From assembly GCA_022578965.1 (NCBI GenBank), contig MU400527.1, positions 124,001-188,000 of the forward strand: 64,000 nucleotides of DNA, written 5' to 3'. This document shows, in pieces, positions 22,820-35,925 of the stretch. Both the position numbers and the translations under genes were made by a program. Origin of the DNA: Xylaria sp. FL1777 (taxonomy: Eukaryota; Ascomycota; Sordariomycetes; Xylariales; Xylariaceae). The notes under the pieces are model-generated. The model was not told where the DNA came from. It saw only the letters and a program-made list of their open reading frames with translations, and made no database searches. Position 1 is the stretch's first letter. Each line of letters starts with the position of its first letter.

Positions 22820-24860
22820 GGTAAATATCTGATTTTATTCGGGGGAGGGAAGATGAGGTACGAAAAACCCAAGGATATTAATAGACTAATAGGCTTTTTC
22901 GGAATGGTTGTTCAAATCGGATAAGTTCACATCTACATGTACCTAATAGTAATATCATGTTGTGATGTGCTGTTGTAATGAGATGAGGAAACATCATGAT
23001 GACCACCGTCGGTAGCCGTAGTGAGACAGTCGACCTGCACTTACTTTTTCTTTTAAAAAATAAAATAAAATAAACAAGATGATGGATAGTCCTTCCCAAT
23101 TCACTATCGAACGGGTGGACTGAAGGGGTGTTTAAATTGAAGTGAGACACTTTTCATGTAAAAAAAAAGTCAGATGGGTGAGGGTAAGAGCGTTGAGCAG
23201 TGAAGGTTTCAATGTGAAATAAATGACAACTTAGGTCCTAACCTTCCAGTTGCTTACCTGGGATGGCGAGAAGCTCTGCCCGTCCGACTATAAATAAGTC
23301 GCAAAGTATGTATTTCGGCGGGTAGTCTTTATTGGATTGAGGGATGTCTGTAAGCACACAGATACCTATGTAGCTAGGTTGTTGTTAAGCTTGCAAACGG
23401 AATCGAATCTAGATGATAATGACGACGACGACGATGTAGTAGTACGCGAAGGCAGGGAGAGCTGATCGGGGGCGGGTCTGAGCATTCACCTAACAGCAAA
23501 ATATCGAACCCTTTTGTGCCCAATGCCTTTTTCTTTTATGAGCCTGACTAGATAGACCAGAAATAAGCGGAGCAAATAAGCCGCTATCAGCTGAGAGAAG
23601 AAGACGACGAGCGCTGCGGCGTGGACGGTTGTGTCGGCCGATTGATGGAAGGGCGAATTCGTGAGAGGAGCCAGGCCGACGATTTCGCAGCCAAAAAGCA
23701 AGTCGCTCGGGCTTGGACGTTGTGTTCTGTCGTGGCGTGCAGAGCTGTTGTGCTGAGCTGTGTGCTGAGCTGCGTGCTACCGGTATCTAGCACCAGCTCA
23801 AGACGTCCTCCCGCAGCCGGTGCGATGTCATAGGTGCAGGCTACGTGCAGGCTAGCGTGCAGGCTGTCCTAACCTTGCTGGCTGCCTCCACTAATCGGTT
23901 TCACAGGCGCCTCAACGTGCCGCGATCTCGGGTACACCATTGGACCGCGTCCCCTCGGCCAATCACCTGCTCGCGATTCACCACCATGTGGAAATCCAGG
24001 CACTGTGATCGAGCCATGGCCGTTTCTACCTTGGATGCGTGCTGTGTTGGATATGTTGTGACCGTGTGGTCGTATTTAGATGCAGACCGAGCCTTTTGCT
24101 TGTTGTCAATGCAAATAGGTCCTACCTAGGTATGCGTAAACATACACACAGTAGGTACAGGTACTAGAATTATCCCATGCCTCAATGGGCACTAATAGAC
24201 ACCTACTGACGTGCCTTTTACAGGGTCATGAAACGATGATTATGGAATACATAGACACACTTGTGTCTAAATAGAAATAAGATATTGATTGCATTACCTA
24301 CGCTTGCGTCGCGGTAGTGCCACGAGCTTTGCATTCCGAGACGAGCCGACTGGTTAGTTAGCTTTCTTCGCATGGTGACAGTTGTATGTTAGGTAATTAA
24401 GCCAAGCTGTAAGGTATGAATGGCACGGTCAGATATTGAGTGTCAAGGGGAGGGCAAAATACTGCAAGTGTAATACCTAGTCCGCATCATACGACGTGTG
24501 CCAAAACGTCAAAAGACTTGACTTGAATATAATAATTCATGCAGCTTTTATACAAAGCCTAGGCTAGTGCAACAGTAGCTTCAGCCAAGAATCAGCGCCT
24601 GGATGCTATACACCGTAATATACATTTCTTGTCGGCAAGTTGTGCCGAAGCCGTGTTACTAATGTGGCGGGTATCTGATGTTGATATGGAATATGGGAAA
24701 CTGGTGAGGTTGGGAGCTTAAATCATAAGGTATCGGGTGTATCTCCATGATAGTAGACCTGTGCGAGAAGAGATGCAACGTTCTAGAGCGGTTGATAATC
24801 CCAGTACGCTCTAACTCACCCCATGAAATATTGGTAAAGGGAGGTTAGGAGCAATATGCA
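22820..24860. other. Intergenic region, no gene recognised
   Basis: About 2 kb. An A/T run at 23050-23080 and an imperfect GAC repeat at about 23420-23440 stand out. GC-richer DNA at 23600-24050 is open in several frames (up to 94 codons) without recognisable homology. The palindrome at 24123-24132 is another member of the dispersed family. Confidence 0.5.
24123..24132. repeat. TACCTAGGTA palindrome
   Basis: This is a perfect 10-bp inverted repeat, with further TAGGT and GGTAC copies in the next 45 bp. Confidence 0.8.
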
Positions 24861-25636
24861 TTACCAATTTGCTCCAATCCCCTCTTTCCAACCGATCGGT
24901 ATAATTGCGGCCGCAACATCATTTATGCCCCTTTCCGTCGCCAAGAGATTGAACTGTGCCGCCGCGTTCCGGGTATCGAGGATTTCCACTCTCATGCCTA
25001 AGCTACTGATGTACCGGCGTAGCTCGGGGCTGATCGGTCGAATCTCAGGGCCCAGTCCTAGTACTAGAAGATCTACAGGAGGGAGCGTTGCATATTAGTA
25101 TCTTGCCCTACCTTGTCACGTCTTTGATGGTGGAACTTGTGCAATGACGAGATGTGGGGAAACTCACCTGGGCGTGGCCATATTAAGGACAGAAGACCGA
25201 GACTCTCGTTCGGTATTTCCCACTGCCCCTTTGCATTCAGTAGGCGGTGCTCGCCGCGCGGCAACCACGGCTGCCACGCAAATGCTTCGCCGCCGACAAG
25301 GATGACGCCCAAGCCATCGGTGATCCTGGCCCCGCTGTTCAGCTGGAAGCCGTCCGACATGCAGATATCGATTACTGTCGAGGGCACCGGTGCGTTGCCC
25401 AAGACGTCCATTGCGGCAAAGTCCGTGGGCGGTGGCCCGTCGCCATTTCTACGACGGGATGTAGCATGGAAAGATGCAATCGGATACGAAAAAGGCTTCG
25501 TGCTCCCTGTGCTTGGATATGCTACCGAGTGTGTGGTGGCCGTAGATAGTGGGCGCCAGCTGGAGTGGCCTTGTCTTCGCGCGGTCGCAGCGGCTGTGGC
25601 CCTAATGGGCCGGAAGATGCGCATCAACGATGTCAT
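24861..25636 (-). CDS. NDUFAF3-like complex I assembly factor
   Basis: Exons 25636-25168 and 25072-24861 join in phase 1 (WPRP-D-LLVLGLG) to give 226 aa. The N-terminus is rich in Arg, Ser and Thr without acidic residues (TAAATARRQGHSSWRPLSTA), typical of a mitochondrial presequence. The core is the DUF498/Mth938-like domain: STVIDICMSDGFQLNSGARI, GVILVGGEAFAWQPW, LLVLGLGPEIRPISPELRRY and VEILDTRNAAAQFNLLATER. It ends in VAAAIIPIGWKEGIGANW. Human NDUFAF3 pairs with NDUFAF4 at the inner mitochondrial membrane during early assembly of the complex I Q-module. Function here is by family. Confidence 0.92.
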
Positions 25637-26332
25637 GGCGACAATTATGCCGGACTGTTGTTCAGTCGTAAACGCTCATGGTGTTTTGTATTGTATACGG
25701 ATTTGAGCTTCAAAGTGCATGATGAGCACAAGGAGAAATTGTGGACTGGACGTCATCAATTAACTACAACTTACACTAAGTAGTGGCTATGCCAAGCGAT
25801 AAGATTACAACGGTACTAAGTTGCCAACCAACCCCCATTTACTAAGATAATATATGTACGCGCAGCGACAGTAACAACATTCATATATCAAGTGATCAAC
25901 TTATGAAGCTAATGACTTCCTTGGGTATCAGTTCAGAGACTACGGTTTAACCAACATATAGGCATAGCTCAACCTAACAGAATGTGGTAAAATCCATTTT
26001 GCATTAGGTACGATGTGTTCTCGTCATGCGGCGTAAAATTGTTAAGCGAAGATTATCCACGCTGGTATGAGCAGGAGCGTTATGTTTTCCAGAGCTGATC
26101 ACAGTACAATCACTCCATGCAGAGTGGTCATCATCACAGAAATGTGACCAGCACTCATGCGCCACAATAAGTCGTCAAAAATGTCGTTTATACCATTCCG
26201 ATCATTTAGACGATGAGAAGCCCTCAAAGCAGAAACAGCCTTTTCGTAGCCGTTTGTATAATGCAGCCATGTCCCTCGTGAACACCAAACCAATGACGAC
26301 CTAACCGTTCCATCCTAGAATCGATCACCAGT
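25637..26332. other. Spacer between RPL34 and NDUFAF3-like gene
   Basis: The 696 bp hold no recognisable gene. The part next to 25637 is the likely promoter of the assembly-factor gene; the part before 26332 is the RPL34 3' flank. Confidence 0.6.
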
Positions 26333-27091
26333 TTATTTCTTCTTGGCACCCTGCTCCTGCTCTTTCAGCACCTTCTTGACAATTTTCTGCTCTTCAATGA
26401 GGAAGGCGCGAACGACGCGGTCCCTAGCGGATATATGTTAGTAATGCGAAAAGCAATCCTACGTGGGTTGATATGTATGGAATCGTTGTGCGGGCCAGTC
26501 TTCTAAGGGATATGACGCGGTGATTTCGTACTTAACACAGTTACCGCATCGCGAACCACCGTACGGGCGTGAAACAGTTTTCTTGGGCTTGGAAATCTGA
26601 GCGTACTCGCGAGGTCGAAGGGCGGGGATCTGTTAGCTATCTGTTAGTGGTTGTAATCCACCCAACCTCTTGGTAGATTGATATAGGGGTTGCCTAGCTC
26701 GTTGTCTATGAATCTCCCCTCTTTTGAATCCCTTCCAACTTTGCGATCAAACCATAACGAAAGAATGTAACTTACACCGGGGAGCTTGGTTCCACAGTCA
26801 CCGCACTTTGGTGCCTTAGCAGGCCTGGAAGAAGGCAGTTAGTATCTGAGATAGAAACTGCAATTCGCCAGGGTAGAGCAAGGCGTAGTAATTGGCGTAA
26901 GGAGGGAAACGCACTTCTTGATGTGGAGGGTTCGAAGTTCGCCTCCCGGAGTTCGGACGATGCGTGTCTTGTTGCTCTATAGATAGTCTTAGTCTCGATT
27001 TTCCCTCTCTACCCGCATTCCGCATTGACTGAATGCTTACAGTAGTTGCGTAAGGATTGCGCCTTCGGTATGTGACTCTGTTGTCGGGCAT
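26333..27091 (-). CDS. RPL34: 60S ribosomal protein L34 (eL34)
   Basis: Five exons join in phase: 27091-27041, 26976-26915, 26824-26776, 26629-26532 and 26423-26333, giving 116 aa. It begins MPDNRVTYRRRNPYATT and continues SNKTRIVRTPGGELRTLHIKK. The zinc-ribbon cysteines lie in CGDCGTKLPG and SRCGNCVK, with PALRPREYAQISK between them. It ends DRVVRAFLIEEQKIVKKVL plus a lysine tail. eL34 is a surface protein of the large ribosomal subunit. Four introns in a 351-nt coding sequence is normal for fungal ribosomal protein genes. It shares a 613-bp divergent promoter region with PRP8. Confidence 0.97.
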
Positions 27092-27704
27092 TGTGACGGT
27101 TGTGGCTGTCGTCTCGTGGTGGTCGTCGGGATGGTTGGCTACTTGCGGGACGAACTTTTTACGAGTTGAGTGAAGGAATTTTGGTGTTGACTGAGAATAG
27201 GTTGGAGTGTGGGGTGGATCTTGCAGGCCCGCTTTGTGCCGAAAGGGTATGGTAGGTAGCCAATGAGAAAATGAGAAAAGTACTTTGTCGAATTCAGCTG
27301 TCGAGCCACAGAAAGCGACTAAGCCACATAGATCCACGTGACTTTAAGCCCCTACTTGTGGCGGAGAAGCTGCTGCATAGGTGGGTACAAGACTAGCCTC
27401 AATCGCGCGTAGCTCTACAACGGAAAAATTCCCAGTTATGGTCGCGCGAGAGGCGACATGGAAACTGCATCATTTACAACGCTCCCATAGCGAAACACGT
27501 CGCGGCACTCATCGGGAGAGGAGGCTGCGCATATAATAACACGTTACTATTTGGTCATTCCATCCAGCATAAGTCGGCTTGTCCAACTGTCATCATCTTG
27601 GCTGCGACAACTATCCACGCCATCCCCGCGACACATCGCGGCGCGAAAGCGACCCATTCACCCGTCGCCTAGCTATCCATCTTGATCGAATCTACGAGTT
27701 CACG
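27092..27704. promoter_or_regulatory. Divergent RPL34/PRP8 promoter region
   Basis: The 613 bp separate two start codons pointing apart, so both core promoters must lie here. The PRP8 frame stays open upstream to an ATG at 27579, inside this region; I take the PRP8 start as 27705. Confidence 0.6.
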
Positions 27705-30700
27705 ATGTCATCCTTTCCACCGCCTCCCCCCCCTCCCGGCTGGGGACCTCCTCCTCCTCCTCCGCCTCCCCCAGGGCCTCCTTCTGACTTCCTCCCTCCT
27801 CCGCCTGGGATTCCTGCTCCTCCTCCCCCTGGCTACCGTCCGACTACCGACCCTCATCTGGCCAAGTTTGAGCAGAAGAAGAAGGAATGGCTGCGTACAC
27901 AGCGGAACCGTTTTGGCGAGAAGCGCAAGGGAGGTTTTGTTGAGACCCAGAAGGCAGATATGCCTCCAGAGCACTTGCGCAAGATTGTCAGGGATATTGG
28001 TGATGTTTCCCAGAAGAAGTACACAAGTGACAAGCGGAGCTACCTTGGTGCCTTGAAGTTTATGCCTCATGCCGTCATGAAACTCTTGGAAAACATGCCG
28101 ATGCCCTGGGAGTCTACGAGGGAGGTGAAGGTGCTTTACCACGTCAATGGCTGTCTCACTTTAGTCAACGAGATACCTCGTGTCATTCCGCCAGTATTTC
28201 ACGCCCAGTGGGCTACAATGTGGTTGACCATGCGGAAAGAGAAGAGCGATCGAAGATTGTTCAAGAGAATGAGGTTTCCGCCTTTTGATGATGAGGAACC
28301 GCCGTTGTCTTGGTCAGAAAACCTCGAAGACGTGGAGCCTCTCCAGCCAATCCAAATGGAGCTTGACGAAGACGAGGATGCCGCTGTGTACGAGTGGTTT
28401 TACGATCACCGGCCATTATTAGATACCGAGCACGTTAACGGGCCTAGCTATAAAACGTGGAATCTTTCACTGCAACAGATGGCTACCTTACATCGACTTA
28501 GTCGCCCTTTGCTGAGTGACAAGATCGATCAGAACTACTTCTATCTCTTCGACCTTAAGAGCTTACTTACTGCTAAGGCTCTGAATGTAGCATTACCTGG
28601 GGGGCCTCGATTTGAGCCACTTTACAAGGACATTGATCCGAATGACGAGGACTTCGGAGAGTTCAATGCCATTGATAGAATTATCTTCCGTCTACCTATC
28701 AAGACTGAGTGCCGAGTTGCCTATCCTTACCTCTATAATTCCCTCCCGCGCAGCGTCCATTCGCACTGGTACTCGCACCCGCCCAACGTGTACCTGAAGT
28801 CCGAAGACCCTAGCATGCCAGCATATTACTTTGACTCTCAGATTAATCCTATTTCTTCTCGATCTGTTGCGCCTAAGAATATCACTGTGAGCCACGAAGA
28901 TGAGATATTTGGCGAAGGGAACATCGAGGAACCCGAGGATGACGCTTTCACACTACCCGCATCCGTCGAGCCCTTCTTAGCCGACGAGGAGCTGTATACT
29001 GAGGACACAGCTGCAGCCATTGGGCTCTGGTGGGCACCCTTCCCCTTTGATCACCGATCTGGCCGCATGGTACGAGCTCAGGACATTCCTCTTGTTAAAC
29101 ACTGGTATCTCGAGCATTGTCCTCCGAAACAACCAGTGAAAGTCCGCGTCTCTTATCAAAAACTACTAAAAACTTTCGTGCTTAATGAATTACACAAACA
29201 GAAACCCAAGGCACTAAATAGGCAGGATCTATTGAGAAGCTTAAAACAGACTAAATTCTTCCAGCAGACTACCATCGATTGGGTCGAGGCTGGCTTGCAA
29301 GTCTGTCGGCAGGGTTTCAACATGCTGAACCTTCTCATTCATCGAAAGAACCTCACATATCTCCACCTCGACTACAACTTCAACCTAAAGCCAGTAAAGA
29401 CCTTGACCACCAAAGAACGAAAGAAGTCACGATTCGGCAACGCTTTCCATCTTATGCGTGAAATCCTACGTCTAACAAAGCTCATCGTTGATGCCCAGGT
29501 CCAATATCGACTTGGCAATATTGATGCCTTCCAACTCGCTGATGGTATTTTATACGCGTTTAATCACGTCGGTCAGCTCACTGGAATGTATCGTTATAAG
29601 TATAAGCTTATGCACCAGATCCGCACTTGTAAGGATCTAAAGCATTTGATCTATTATCGATTCAACAGTGGGCCCGTTGGCAAGGGACCTGGTTGTGGTT
29701 TTTGGGCACCGGCTTGGAGGGTCTGGCTCTTCTTTATGAGAGGTATCATCCCTCTTCTAGAAAGGTGGCTTGGTAATTTACTGTCCCGCCAGTTCGAAGG
29801 CCGCCACAGCAAAGGTGTCGCCAAGACGGTTACGAAGCAGCGAGTTGAATCCCATTTCGACCTCGAACTTCGCGCTTCCGTTATGGCCGATCTCATGGAT
29901 ATGATGCCCGAAGGTATCAAACAGAACAAGGTCAATACCGTTCTCCAGCATCTTTCAGAGGCGTGGCGATGCTGGAAAAGTAATATTCCATGGAAAGTTC
30001 CCGGACTCCCTGCCCCTATTGAGAACATTATTCTTCGGTATGTCAAGTCAAAGGCGGATTGGTGGATCTCGGTTGCGCATTACAACCGCGAACGCATCAG
30101 AAGAGGTGCTACGGTTGACAAGACTGTTGCTAAGAAGAATGTTGGGCGACTGACACGACTTTGGCTCAAGGCTGAACAAGAGCGGCAACATAATTACATG
30201 AAGGACGGCCCTTATGTCTCCTCAGAAGAGGCTGTTGCTATCTATACTACAACTGTGCATTGGCTTGAATCCCGAAAATTTACACCAATTCCTTTCCCGA
30301 GCGTGTCTTACAAGCACGACACGAAGATATTGATTCTCGCTCTTGAAAGACTTCGTGAGGCCTATTCCGTGAAGGGTCGCCTCAACCAGAGTCAGCGAGA
30401 GGAACTTGCACTTATTGAGCAAGCATATGACAGCCCAGGTACAACCCTGGAACGGATCAAACGATTCCTTTTAACTCAGCGTGCTTTCAAAGAAGTTCAG
30501 ATAGACATGAACGACAATTATAGCTCAATTAACCCAGTATATGATATTGAGCCAATTGAAAAGATAAGCGACGCATATCTCGATCAGTACCTCTGGTATC
30601 AGGCAGATCAACGACATCTTTTCCCTGCGTGGATCAAGCCATCTGATTCCGAAGTCCCCCCACTTTTAGTCTATAAATGGGCACAGGGAATCAACAATCT

Positions 30701-33700
30701 AGACAAAGTCTGGGAAACTGCTGATGGAGAGTGCAATGTTATGATCGAGACTGAGCTCTCGAAAGTCTACGAGAAGATCGATTTGACGCTCTTGAATCGC
30801 CTCCTACGACTCATTATGGATCACAATTTAGCCGATTATATCAGCTCAAAGAACAATGTCCAACTGACATATAAAGACATGAACCATATCAACAGCTATG
30901 GCATGATTCGCGGTCTACAGTTTTCGGGCTTTGTGTTCCAGTACTACGGTCTTGTCCTTGATCTCCTACTCCTAGGGTTAAACCGTGCTAGCGAAATTGC
31001 TGGTCCTCCAGGAAGTCCCAATGATTTTCTTCAGTTCCGTGATCGCGAAACAGAGACGAAGCATCCTATTCGCTTGTACACCAGGTATATAGACAAGATC
31101 TGGGTATTCCTAAGATTCAGCGCCGAAGAATCTCGCGATTTGATTCAGCGATTCCTCACAGAACAACCCGACCCGAACTTTGAGAACGTAATTGGCTACA
31201 GGAGCAAGAAGTGTTGGCCAAGGGATTCCCGTATGCGCCTCATGCGCCACGACGTCAACCTTGGTCGTGCTGTCTTCTGGGATCTTAAAAACCGCCTCCC
31301 ACGGTCTGTTACAACGATCGAGTGGGACGACACATTCGCCAGCGTCTATAGCCGTGACAATCCGAACCTTCTTTACTCAATGTGCGGGTTTGAAGTCCGT
31401 ATCCTGCCCAAGATCAGGAATCAGAATGACGAATTCCCTATCAAGGATAGTGTTTGGTCTCTCGTAGACAACACGACCAAAGAAAGGACTGCTCATGCCT
31501 TTTTACAAGTAACCGAAGAAGACATACAGAAATTCAACAACCGCATTCGTCAAATTCTTATGTCTTCGGGATCTACCACATTCACCAAAATCGCCAACAA
31601 GTGGAACACAGCGCTCATCGCTTTGTTCACCTATTACCGTGAAGCTGCTGTATCGACTGTTAACCTCCTCGATACCATTGTGAAGTGTGAGACCAAGATC
31701 CAGACTCGTGTTAAGATTGGTTTGAATTCAAAGATGCCGTCGCGTTTCCCCCCTGCTGTATTTTATACACCAAAGGAACTGGGAGGTCTCGGCATGATCT
31801 CAGGTTCTCATATTTTAATTCCTGCAAGCGACAAGCGATGGTCGAAGCAGACAGATCTCGGAGTCACTCATTACCGGGCTGGTATGACACACGACGAAGA
31901 GACCCTAATACCCAACATCTTCCGGTATATCATACCTTGGGAGGCTGAATTCATCGATTCTCAGAGAGTATGGACAGAATACTCACAAAAGCGGCTGGAA
32001 GCGAACCAACAAAATCGACGCCTCACTTTGGAAGATTTGGAAGACAGCTGGGATCGAGGATTACCTCGCATAAACACTCTTTTCCAGAAAGATCGAAGCA
32101 CTCTCAGTTTCGATAAGGGTTTCCGTACCAGAAGTGAATTCAAGATCTACCAGCTAATGAAGAGCAACCCTTTCTGGTGGACAAGTCAACGTCACGACGG
32201 AAAGCTTTGGAACCTCAATGCCTACCGCACTGATGTGATTCAAGCCCTCGGTGGTGTTGAGACAATTCTAGAGCATACGCTGTTCAAAGCGACGGGATTC
32301 CCCTCTTGGGAAGGTCTCTTCTGGGAACGCGCTTCAGGTTTCGAAGAATCAATGAAATTCAAGAAGTTAACAAATGCCCAAAGATCGGGTTTAAATCAAA
32401 TTCCTAATCGTCGTTTTACATTGTGGTGGTCGCCGACTATCAACCGTGCCAATGTTTACGTTGGTTTCCAAGTCCAGCTCGACCTTACAGGTATCTTCCT
32501 GCACGGCAAAATTCCAACACTTAAAATTTCATTGATCCAGATTTTCCGCGCCCATTTATGGCAAAAGATTCACGAATCTGTGGTGATGGATTTCTGCCAG
32601 GTTTTTGATCAAGAGCTGGAAGCACTGGGTATTGAGACGGTGCAGAAAGAGACGATTCATCCCCGAAAGTCGTACAAAATGAACAGTTCTTGTGCCGACA
32701 TCCTCCTATTTGCCAACAGCAAATGGAACGTCACTCGGCCGTCCCTCCTTTATGATACGAAAGATGTCATTGAGCCGACGGCAACCAACAAATTCTGGCT
32801 AGATATTCAGCTTCGGTATGGTGATTATGACTCTCACGACATTGAACGATATACTCGTGCAAAATACCTCGATTACACCAATGACAACATGAGTATCTAC
32901 CCTTCGGCTACTGGTCTCATGATTGGTATCGACTTAGCGTACAACTTGTACTCTGCGTACGGACAATACTTCCCTGGCTTAAAGATCCTTGTGCAGCAAG
33001 CTATGGCAAAGATCATGAAAGCAAATCCTGCTCTCTACGTTCTACGTGAACGTATCAGAAAAGGTCTCCAGCTTTATGCTTCAGAGAGCAACCAAGAGTT
33101 CCTAAACTCTCAGAACTATTCCGAGTTGTTCAGCAACCAAACGAAGCTATTCATCGACGATACGAATGTATACCGAGTGACCATTCATAAGACTTTTGAG
33201 GGTAACTTGACTACAAAGCCTATCAACGGTGCCATTTTCATCTTCAATCCTCGTACCGGCCAACTGTTCCTGAAGATCATCCACACGAGCGTCTGGGCCG
33301 GCCAGAAGCGCCTTGGCCAATTGGCGAAATGGAAGACAGCCGAAGAAGTCGCAGCTCTCATCCGATCTCTGCCTATTGAGGAACAACCAAAGGAGCTCAT
33401 CGTCACCAGGAAAGGTCTTTTAGACCCTCTAGAAGTTCATCTCTTGGATTTCCCCAATATTTCCATTCGGGCATCGGAGCTTCAGCTACCTTTCCAGGCT
33501 GCGATGAAAGTTGAAAAGCTTGGTGACATGATCCTCCGTGCTACCGAACCCCAGATGGTTCTTTTCAACTTATACGACGAATGGCTGAAGAACGTCTCTT
33601 CTTACACCGCCTTCTCGCGTCTCGTCTTGATTCTTCGTGCCCTTCATGTCAATCCTGACAAGACGAAACTTATTCTGCGACCCGACAAGACCGTCATAAC

Positions 33701-34826
33701 ACAAATGCACCATATCTGGCCGACCTTGGAAAATGACGACTGGATCAAGGTTGAAACACAGTTGCGAGATTTGATTCTACACGACTACGGCAAGAAGAAC
33801 AATGTCAACGTCTCTAGTCTGACGAGCAGTGAAGTTCGAGATATCATTCTGGGTATGGAGATCTCTGCACCATCAATGCAACGACAACAAGCAGCAGAGA
33901 TAGAGAAGCAGCAGCAGGAGCAACAGCAACTCACGGCTGTAACAACCAAGACCCAGAATGTTCATGGTGAAGAGATTATCGTGACGACCACATCGCAATT
34001 CGAACAACAAACTTTCGCTTCCAAAACCGAATGGAGAACTCGGGCAATTGCCACATCAAATCTACGGACTCGATCTAACAATATCTACGTTTCATCCGTA
34101 GATAACGATTTGGATGATATTACGTATGTGATGCCAAATAACATCTTGAAGAAATTCATTACCATTGCCGATCTTCGTGTTCAAGTGGCAGGTTATTTAT
34201 ATGGTGTCTCTGCCCCGGACAATGATCAAGTCAAGGAGATCCGCTGTATCGCCATGGTGCCTCAAATAGGAGGTCTGCGTAGCGTCCAGCTCCCTCAACA
34301 ATTGCCACAGCACGAATATCTTGGGGATCTAGAGCCATTGGGTGTTATCCATACAATGGCTGGCAACGAGCTACCGTATATGTCAGCGGCGGATGTGACA
34401 GAGCACTCTCGTCTGCTTGATGCCCATCCAAAATGGTCCAAGGAAAACAGTATCACTGTTGATGTCGCCTTCACACCCGGCTCAGTGTCACTTTCGGCTT
34501 GGGCATTGACCCCCAACGGCTATAAGTGGGGTGCCGAGAACAAGGACATCGGTAGCGACCAACCACAAGGGTTCACAACCTCCATGGGCATCAAGCGCAA
34601 GTTGTTATTGAGCCCGCGCTACAAAGGTTATTTCTTGGTGCCTGAAAGTGGCAAGTGGAACTACAGCTTCATGGGTAGTAGTTTCGCCGGTCTAGAGAAG
34701 AAACCAGTCCACGTCAAGCTAGATGCGCCGTTGCCCTTCTACAGCGATCAGCATCGCCCTCTTCACTTCCAGAATTTCGCCGAGCTAGAGGACATTGGTG
34801 TGGACCGAAACGACAATTTCGCATAG
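27705..34826 (+). CDS. PRP8: Pre-mRNA-splicing factor PRP8
   Basis: The single-exon reading frame encodes 2373 aa from [14 protein letters not shown] at 27705. An in-frame ATG at 27579 would add 42 residues that lack the family look. After the Pro-rich N-terminus come the large N-terminal domain, the reverse-transcriptase-like and linker regions ([15 protein letters not shown] near residue 1360), the endonuclease-like region ([19 protein letters not shown] near 1695), the RNase H-like domain (about 1800-2030) and a C-terminal JAB1/MPN domain (about 2138-2373). Prp8 is the core protein of the U5 snRNP and the spliceosome active site. Its JAB1/MPN tail controls Brr2 helicase. Many fungal PRP8 genes carry an intein; here the conserved blocks run on without interruption and total length is that of an intein-free protein. 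It is the longest and most conserved gene in the window. Confidence 0.98.
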   Translation: MSSFPPPPPPPGWGPPPPPPPPPGPPSDFLPPPPGIPAPPPPGYRPTTDPHLAKFEQKKKEWLRTQRNRFGEKRKGGFVETQKADMPPEHLRKIVRDIGDVSQKKYTSDKRSYLGALKFMPHAVMKLLENMPMPWESTREVKVLYHVNGCLTLVNEIPRVIPPVFHAQWATMWLTMRKEKSDRRLFKRMRFPPFDDEEPPLSWSENLEDVEPLQPIQMELDEDEDAAVYEWFYDHRPLLDTEHVNGPSYKTWNLSLQQMATLHRLSRPLLSDKIDQNYFYLFDLKSLLTAKALNVALPGGPRFEPLYKDIDPNDEDFGEFNAIDRIIFRLPIKTECRVAYPYLYNSLPRSVHSHWYSHPPNVYLKSEDPSMPAYYFDSQINPISSRSVAPKNITVSHEDEIFGEGNIEEPEDDAFTLPASVEPFLADEELYTEDTAAAIGLWWAPFPFDHRSGRMVRAQDIPLVKHWYLEHCPPKQPVKVRVSYQKLLKTFVLNELHKQKPKALNRQDLLRSLKQTKFFQQTTIDWVEAGLQVCRQGFNMLNLLIHRKNLTYLHLDYNFNLKPVKTLTTKERKKSRFGNAFHLMREILRLTKLIVDAQVQYRLGNIDAFQLADGILYAFNHVGQLTGMYRYKYKLMHQIRTCKDLKHLIYYRFNSGPVGKGPGCGFWAPAWRVWLFFMRGIIPLLERWLGNLLSRQFEGRHSKGVAKTVTKQRVESHFDLELRASVMADLMDMMPEGIKQNKVNTVLQHLSEAWRCWKSNIPWKVPGLPAPIENIILRYVKSKADWWISVAHYNRERIRRGATVDKTVAKKNVGRLTRLWLKAEQERQHNYMKDGPYVSSEEAVAIYTTTVHWLESRKFTPIPFPSVSYKHDTKILILALERLREAYSVKGRLNQSQREELALIEQAYDSPGTTLERIKRFLLTQRAFKEVQIDMNDNYSSINPVYDIEPIEKISDAYLDQYLWYQADQRHLFPAWIKPSDSEVPPLLVYKWAQGINNLDKVWETADGECNVMIETELSKVYEKIDLTLLNRLLRLIMDHNLADYISSKNNVQLTYKDMNHINSYGMIRGLQFSGFVFQYYGLVLDLLLLGLNRASEIAGPPGSPNDFLQFRDRETETKHPIRLYTRYIDKIWVFLRFSAEESRDLIQRFLTEQPDPNFENVIGYRSKKCWPRDSRMRLMRHDVNLGRAVFWDLKNRLPRSVTTIEWDDTFASVYSRDNPNLLYSMCGFEVRILPKIRNQNDEFPIKDSVWSLVDNTTKERTAHAFLQVTEEDIQKFNNRIRQILMSSGSTTFTKIANKWNTALIALFTYYREAAVSTVNLLDTIVKCETKIQTRVKIGLNSKMPSRFPPAVFYTPKELGGLGMISGSHILIPASDKRWSKQTDLGVTHYRAGMTHDEETLIPNIFRYIIPWEAEFIDSQRVWTEYSQKRLEANQQNRRLTLEDLEDSWDRGLPRINTLFQKDRSTLSFDKGFRTRSEFKIYQLMKSNPFWWTSQRHDGKLWNLNAYRTDVIQALGGVETILEHTLFKATGFPSWEGLFWERASGFEESMKFKKLTNAQRSGLNQIPNRRFTLWWSPTINRANVYVGFQVQLDLTGIFLHGKIPTLKISLIQIFRAHLWQKIHESVVMDFCQVFDQELEALGIETVQKETIHPRKSYKMNSSCADILLFANSKWNVTRPSLLYDTKDVIEPTATNKFWLDIQLRYGDYDSHDIERYTRAKYLDYTNDNMSIYPSATGLMIGIDLAYNLYSAYGQYFPGLKILVQQAMAKIMKANPALYVLRERIRKGLQLYASESNQEFLNSQNYSELFSNQTKLFIDDTNVYRVTIHKTFEGNLTTKPINGAIFIFNPRTGQLFLKIIHTSVWAGQKRLGQLAKWKTAEEVAALIRSLPIEEQPKELIVTRKGLLDPLEVHLLDFPNISIRASELQLPFQAAMKVEKLGDMILRATEPQMVLFNLYDEWLKNVSSYTAFSRLVLILRALHVNPDKTKLILRPDKTVITQMHHIWPTLENDDWIKVETQLRDLILHDYGKKNNVNVSSLTSSEVRDIILGMEISAPSMQRQQAAEIEKQQQEQQQLTAVTTKTQNVHGEEIIVTTTSQFEQQTFASKTEWRTRAIATSNLRTRSNNIYVSSVDNDLDDITYVMPNNILKKFITIADLRVQVAGYLYGVSAPDNDQVKEIRCIAMVPQIGGLRSVQLPQQLPQHEYLGDLEPLGVIHTMAGNELPYMSAADVTEHSRLLDAHPKWSKENSITVDVAFTPGSVSLSAWALTPNGYKWGAENKDIGSDQPQGFTTSMGIKRKLLLSPRYKGYFLVPESGKWNYSFMGSSFAGLEKKPVHVKLDAPLPFYSDQHRPLHFQNFAELEDIGVDRNDNFA

Positions 34827-35925
34827 GCGGCTTAGAGAGGATTTAGTGGCGGCTCAAAGAGCTCAAAGGGGGTTCCAAATAAAACTTTGCGAATGATGAG
34901 GAAAATTTATGTGTTGCGACGTTCCGAGCACAAAAGCTCGCGAAGAATTGGTATTTTCAGCAATAGTGAGGCGTTTATAGGGTGATTTTGCGGCACTCAG
35001 GCGAGGTGATGGATAAGAAGCTTCTCTATGTCCTCAGTAAAATGAAGGATTTTGTGTACATTTCCCCAACAATATCATGCTAAATTGTAAGATAGGCAAG
35101 GAGGGAGAAAGCAGTATGCAAGAATGCCATAATATCATTTGATTCAGCAATTCAAGTGGGCACGTTTCATATCGTGGCTAGGTTTAATGAGTATTCTCGT
35201 AATACACTCATACCTTGACTTCTGTCGTGAGATGTTGAAAAGGGCATGATTCTGATAGCAGGCGTCAAATTCTCAAGCTCTCGGCCTTCGCTGTTTAAGG
35301 GCATGCAGTATTAGCATTTTACCAAACACATCATGCACTAACTATCTATCTATCCGCTCTACAGCGTCATTAGAAGGGTCATCATAAACAAGACTCCATT
35401 AGATGTTAATTATACGTACGGAACCGTGTACGCTATAAGAACAGAATACTCCTTTTTTTTCAATCTAAGCCTTCCGAAACAAGAGAACAAGGACAATCTA
35501 CCCATTGGGCGCAGGGGGTATCACGCAGAAAACCCAACAATAACGACAAAGTGACTATGAGTCCCCCCAAAACCAGAGGGAGAGACCCTTAACCCAAGGG
35601 AAAAAAAAGAAAGAAACGGAAAAAATCCTTTTTATTCACCATTCCTGCTGAGACTGTTTTGCTCACGTGGTCTAAGTAACTTTAGGTATGCACGGCCGAC
35701 CAAACCTTTTCTCCCTCTTGTTTCCTTCCTTCTGTCTTTTATTAAGTGTTGTGTTCTCATTCTTTTTCACTTTCCTTTTTGGTGCTGGGTATCTACTAAT
35801 CTAAAGGGACGCTGTCGGACGAGAGCTATTAGAGTAAATAAGGATGGATTATGAATTTCACACTCGTCCGACCGTGCTCCCGTACACTGATTAATTATTC
35901 ATCATATCGACCCTCCCCCCAATCT
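34827..35925. other. PRP8 3' flank
   Basis: About 1.1 kb. AATAAA at 34878-34883 is a candidate polyadenylation signal. A/T-rich and oligo-A/oligo-T runs (about 35450-35780) follow. No gene is recognised. Confidence 0.55.
34878..34883 (+). terminator. Candidate polyadenylation signal of PRP8
   Basis: AATAAA lies 52 nt after the PRP8 stop codon. Confidence 0.5.
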
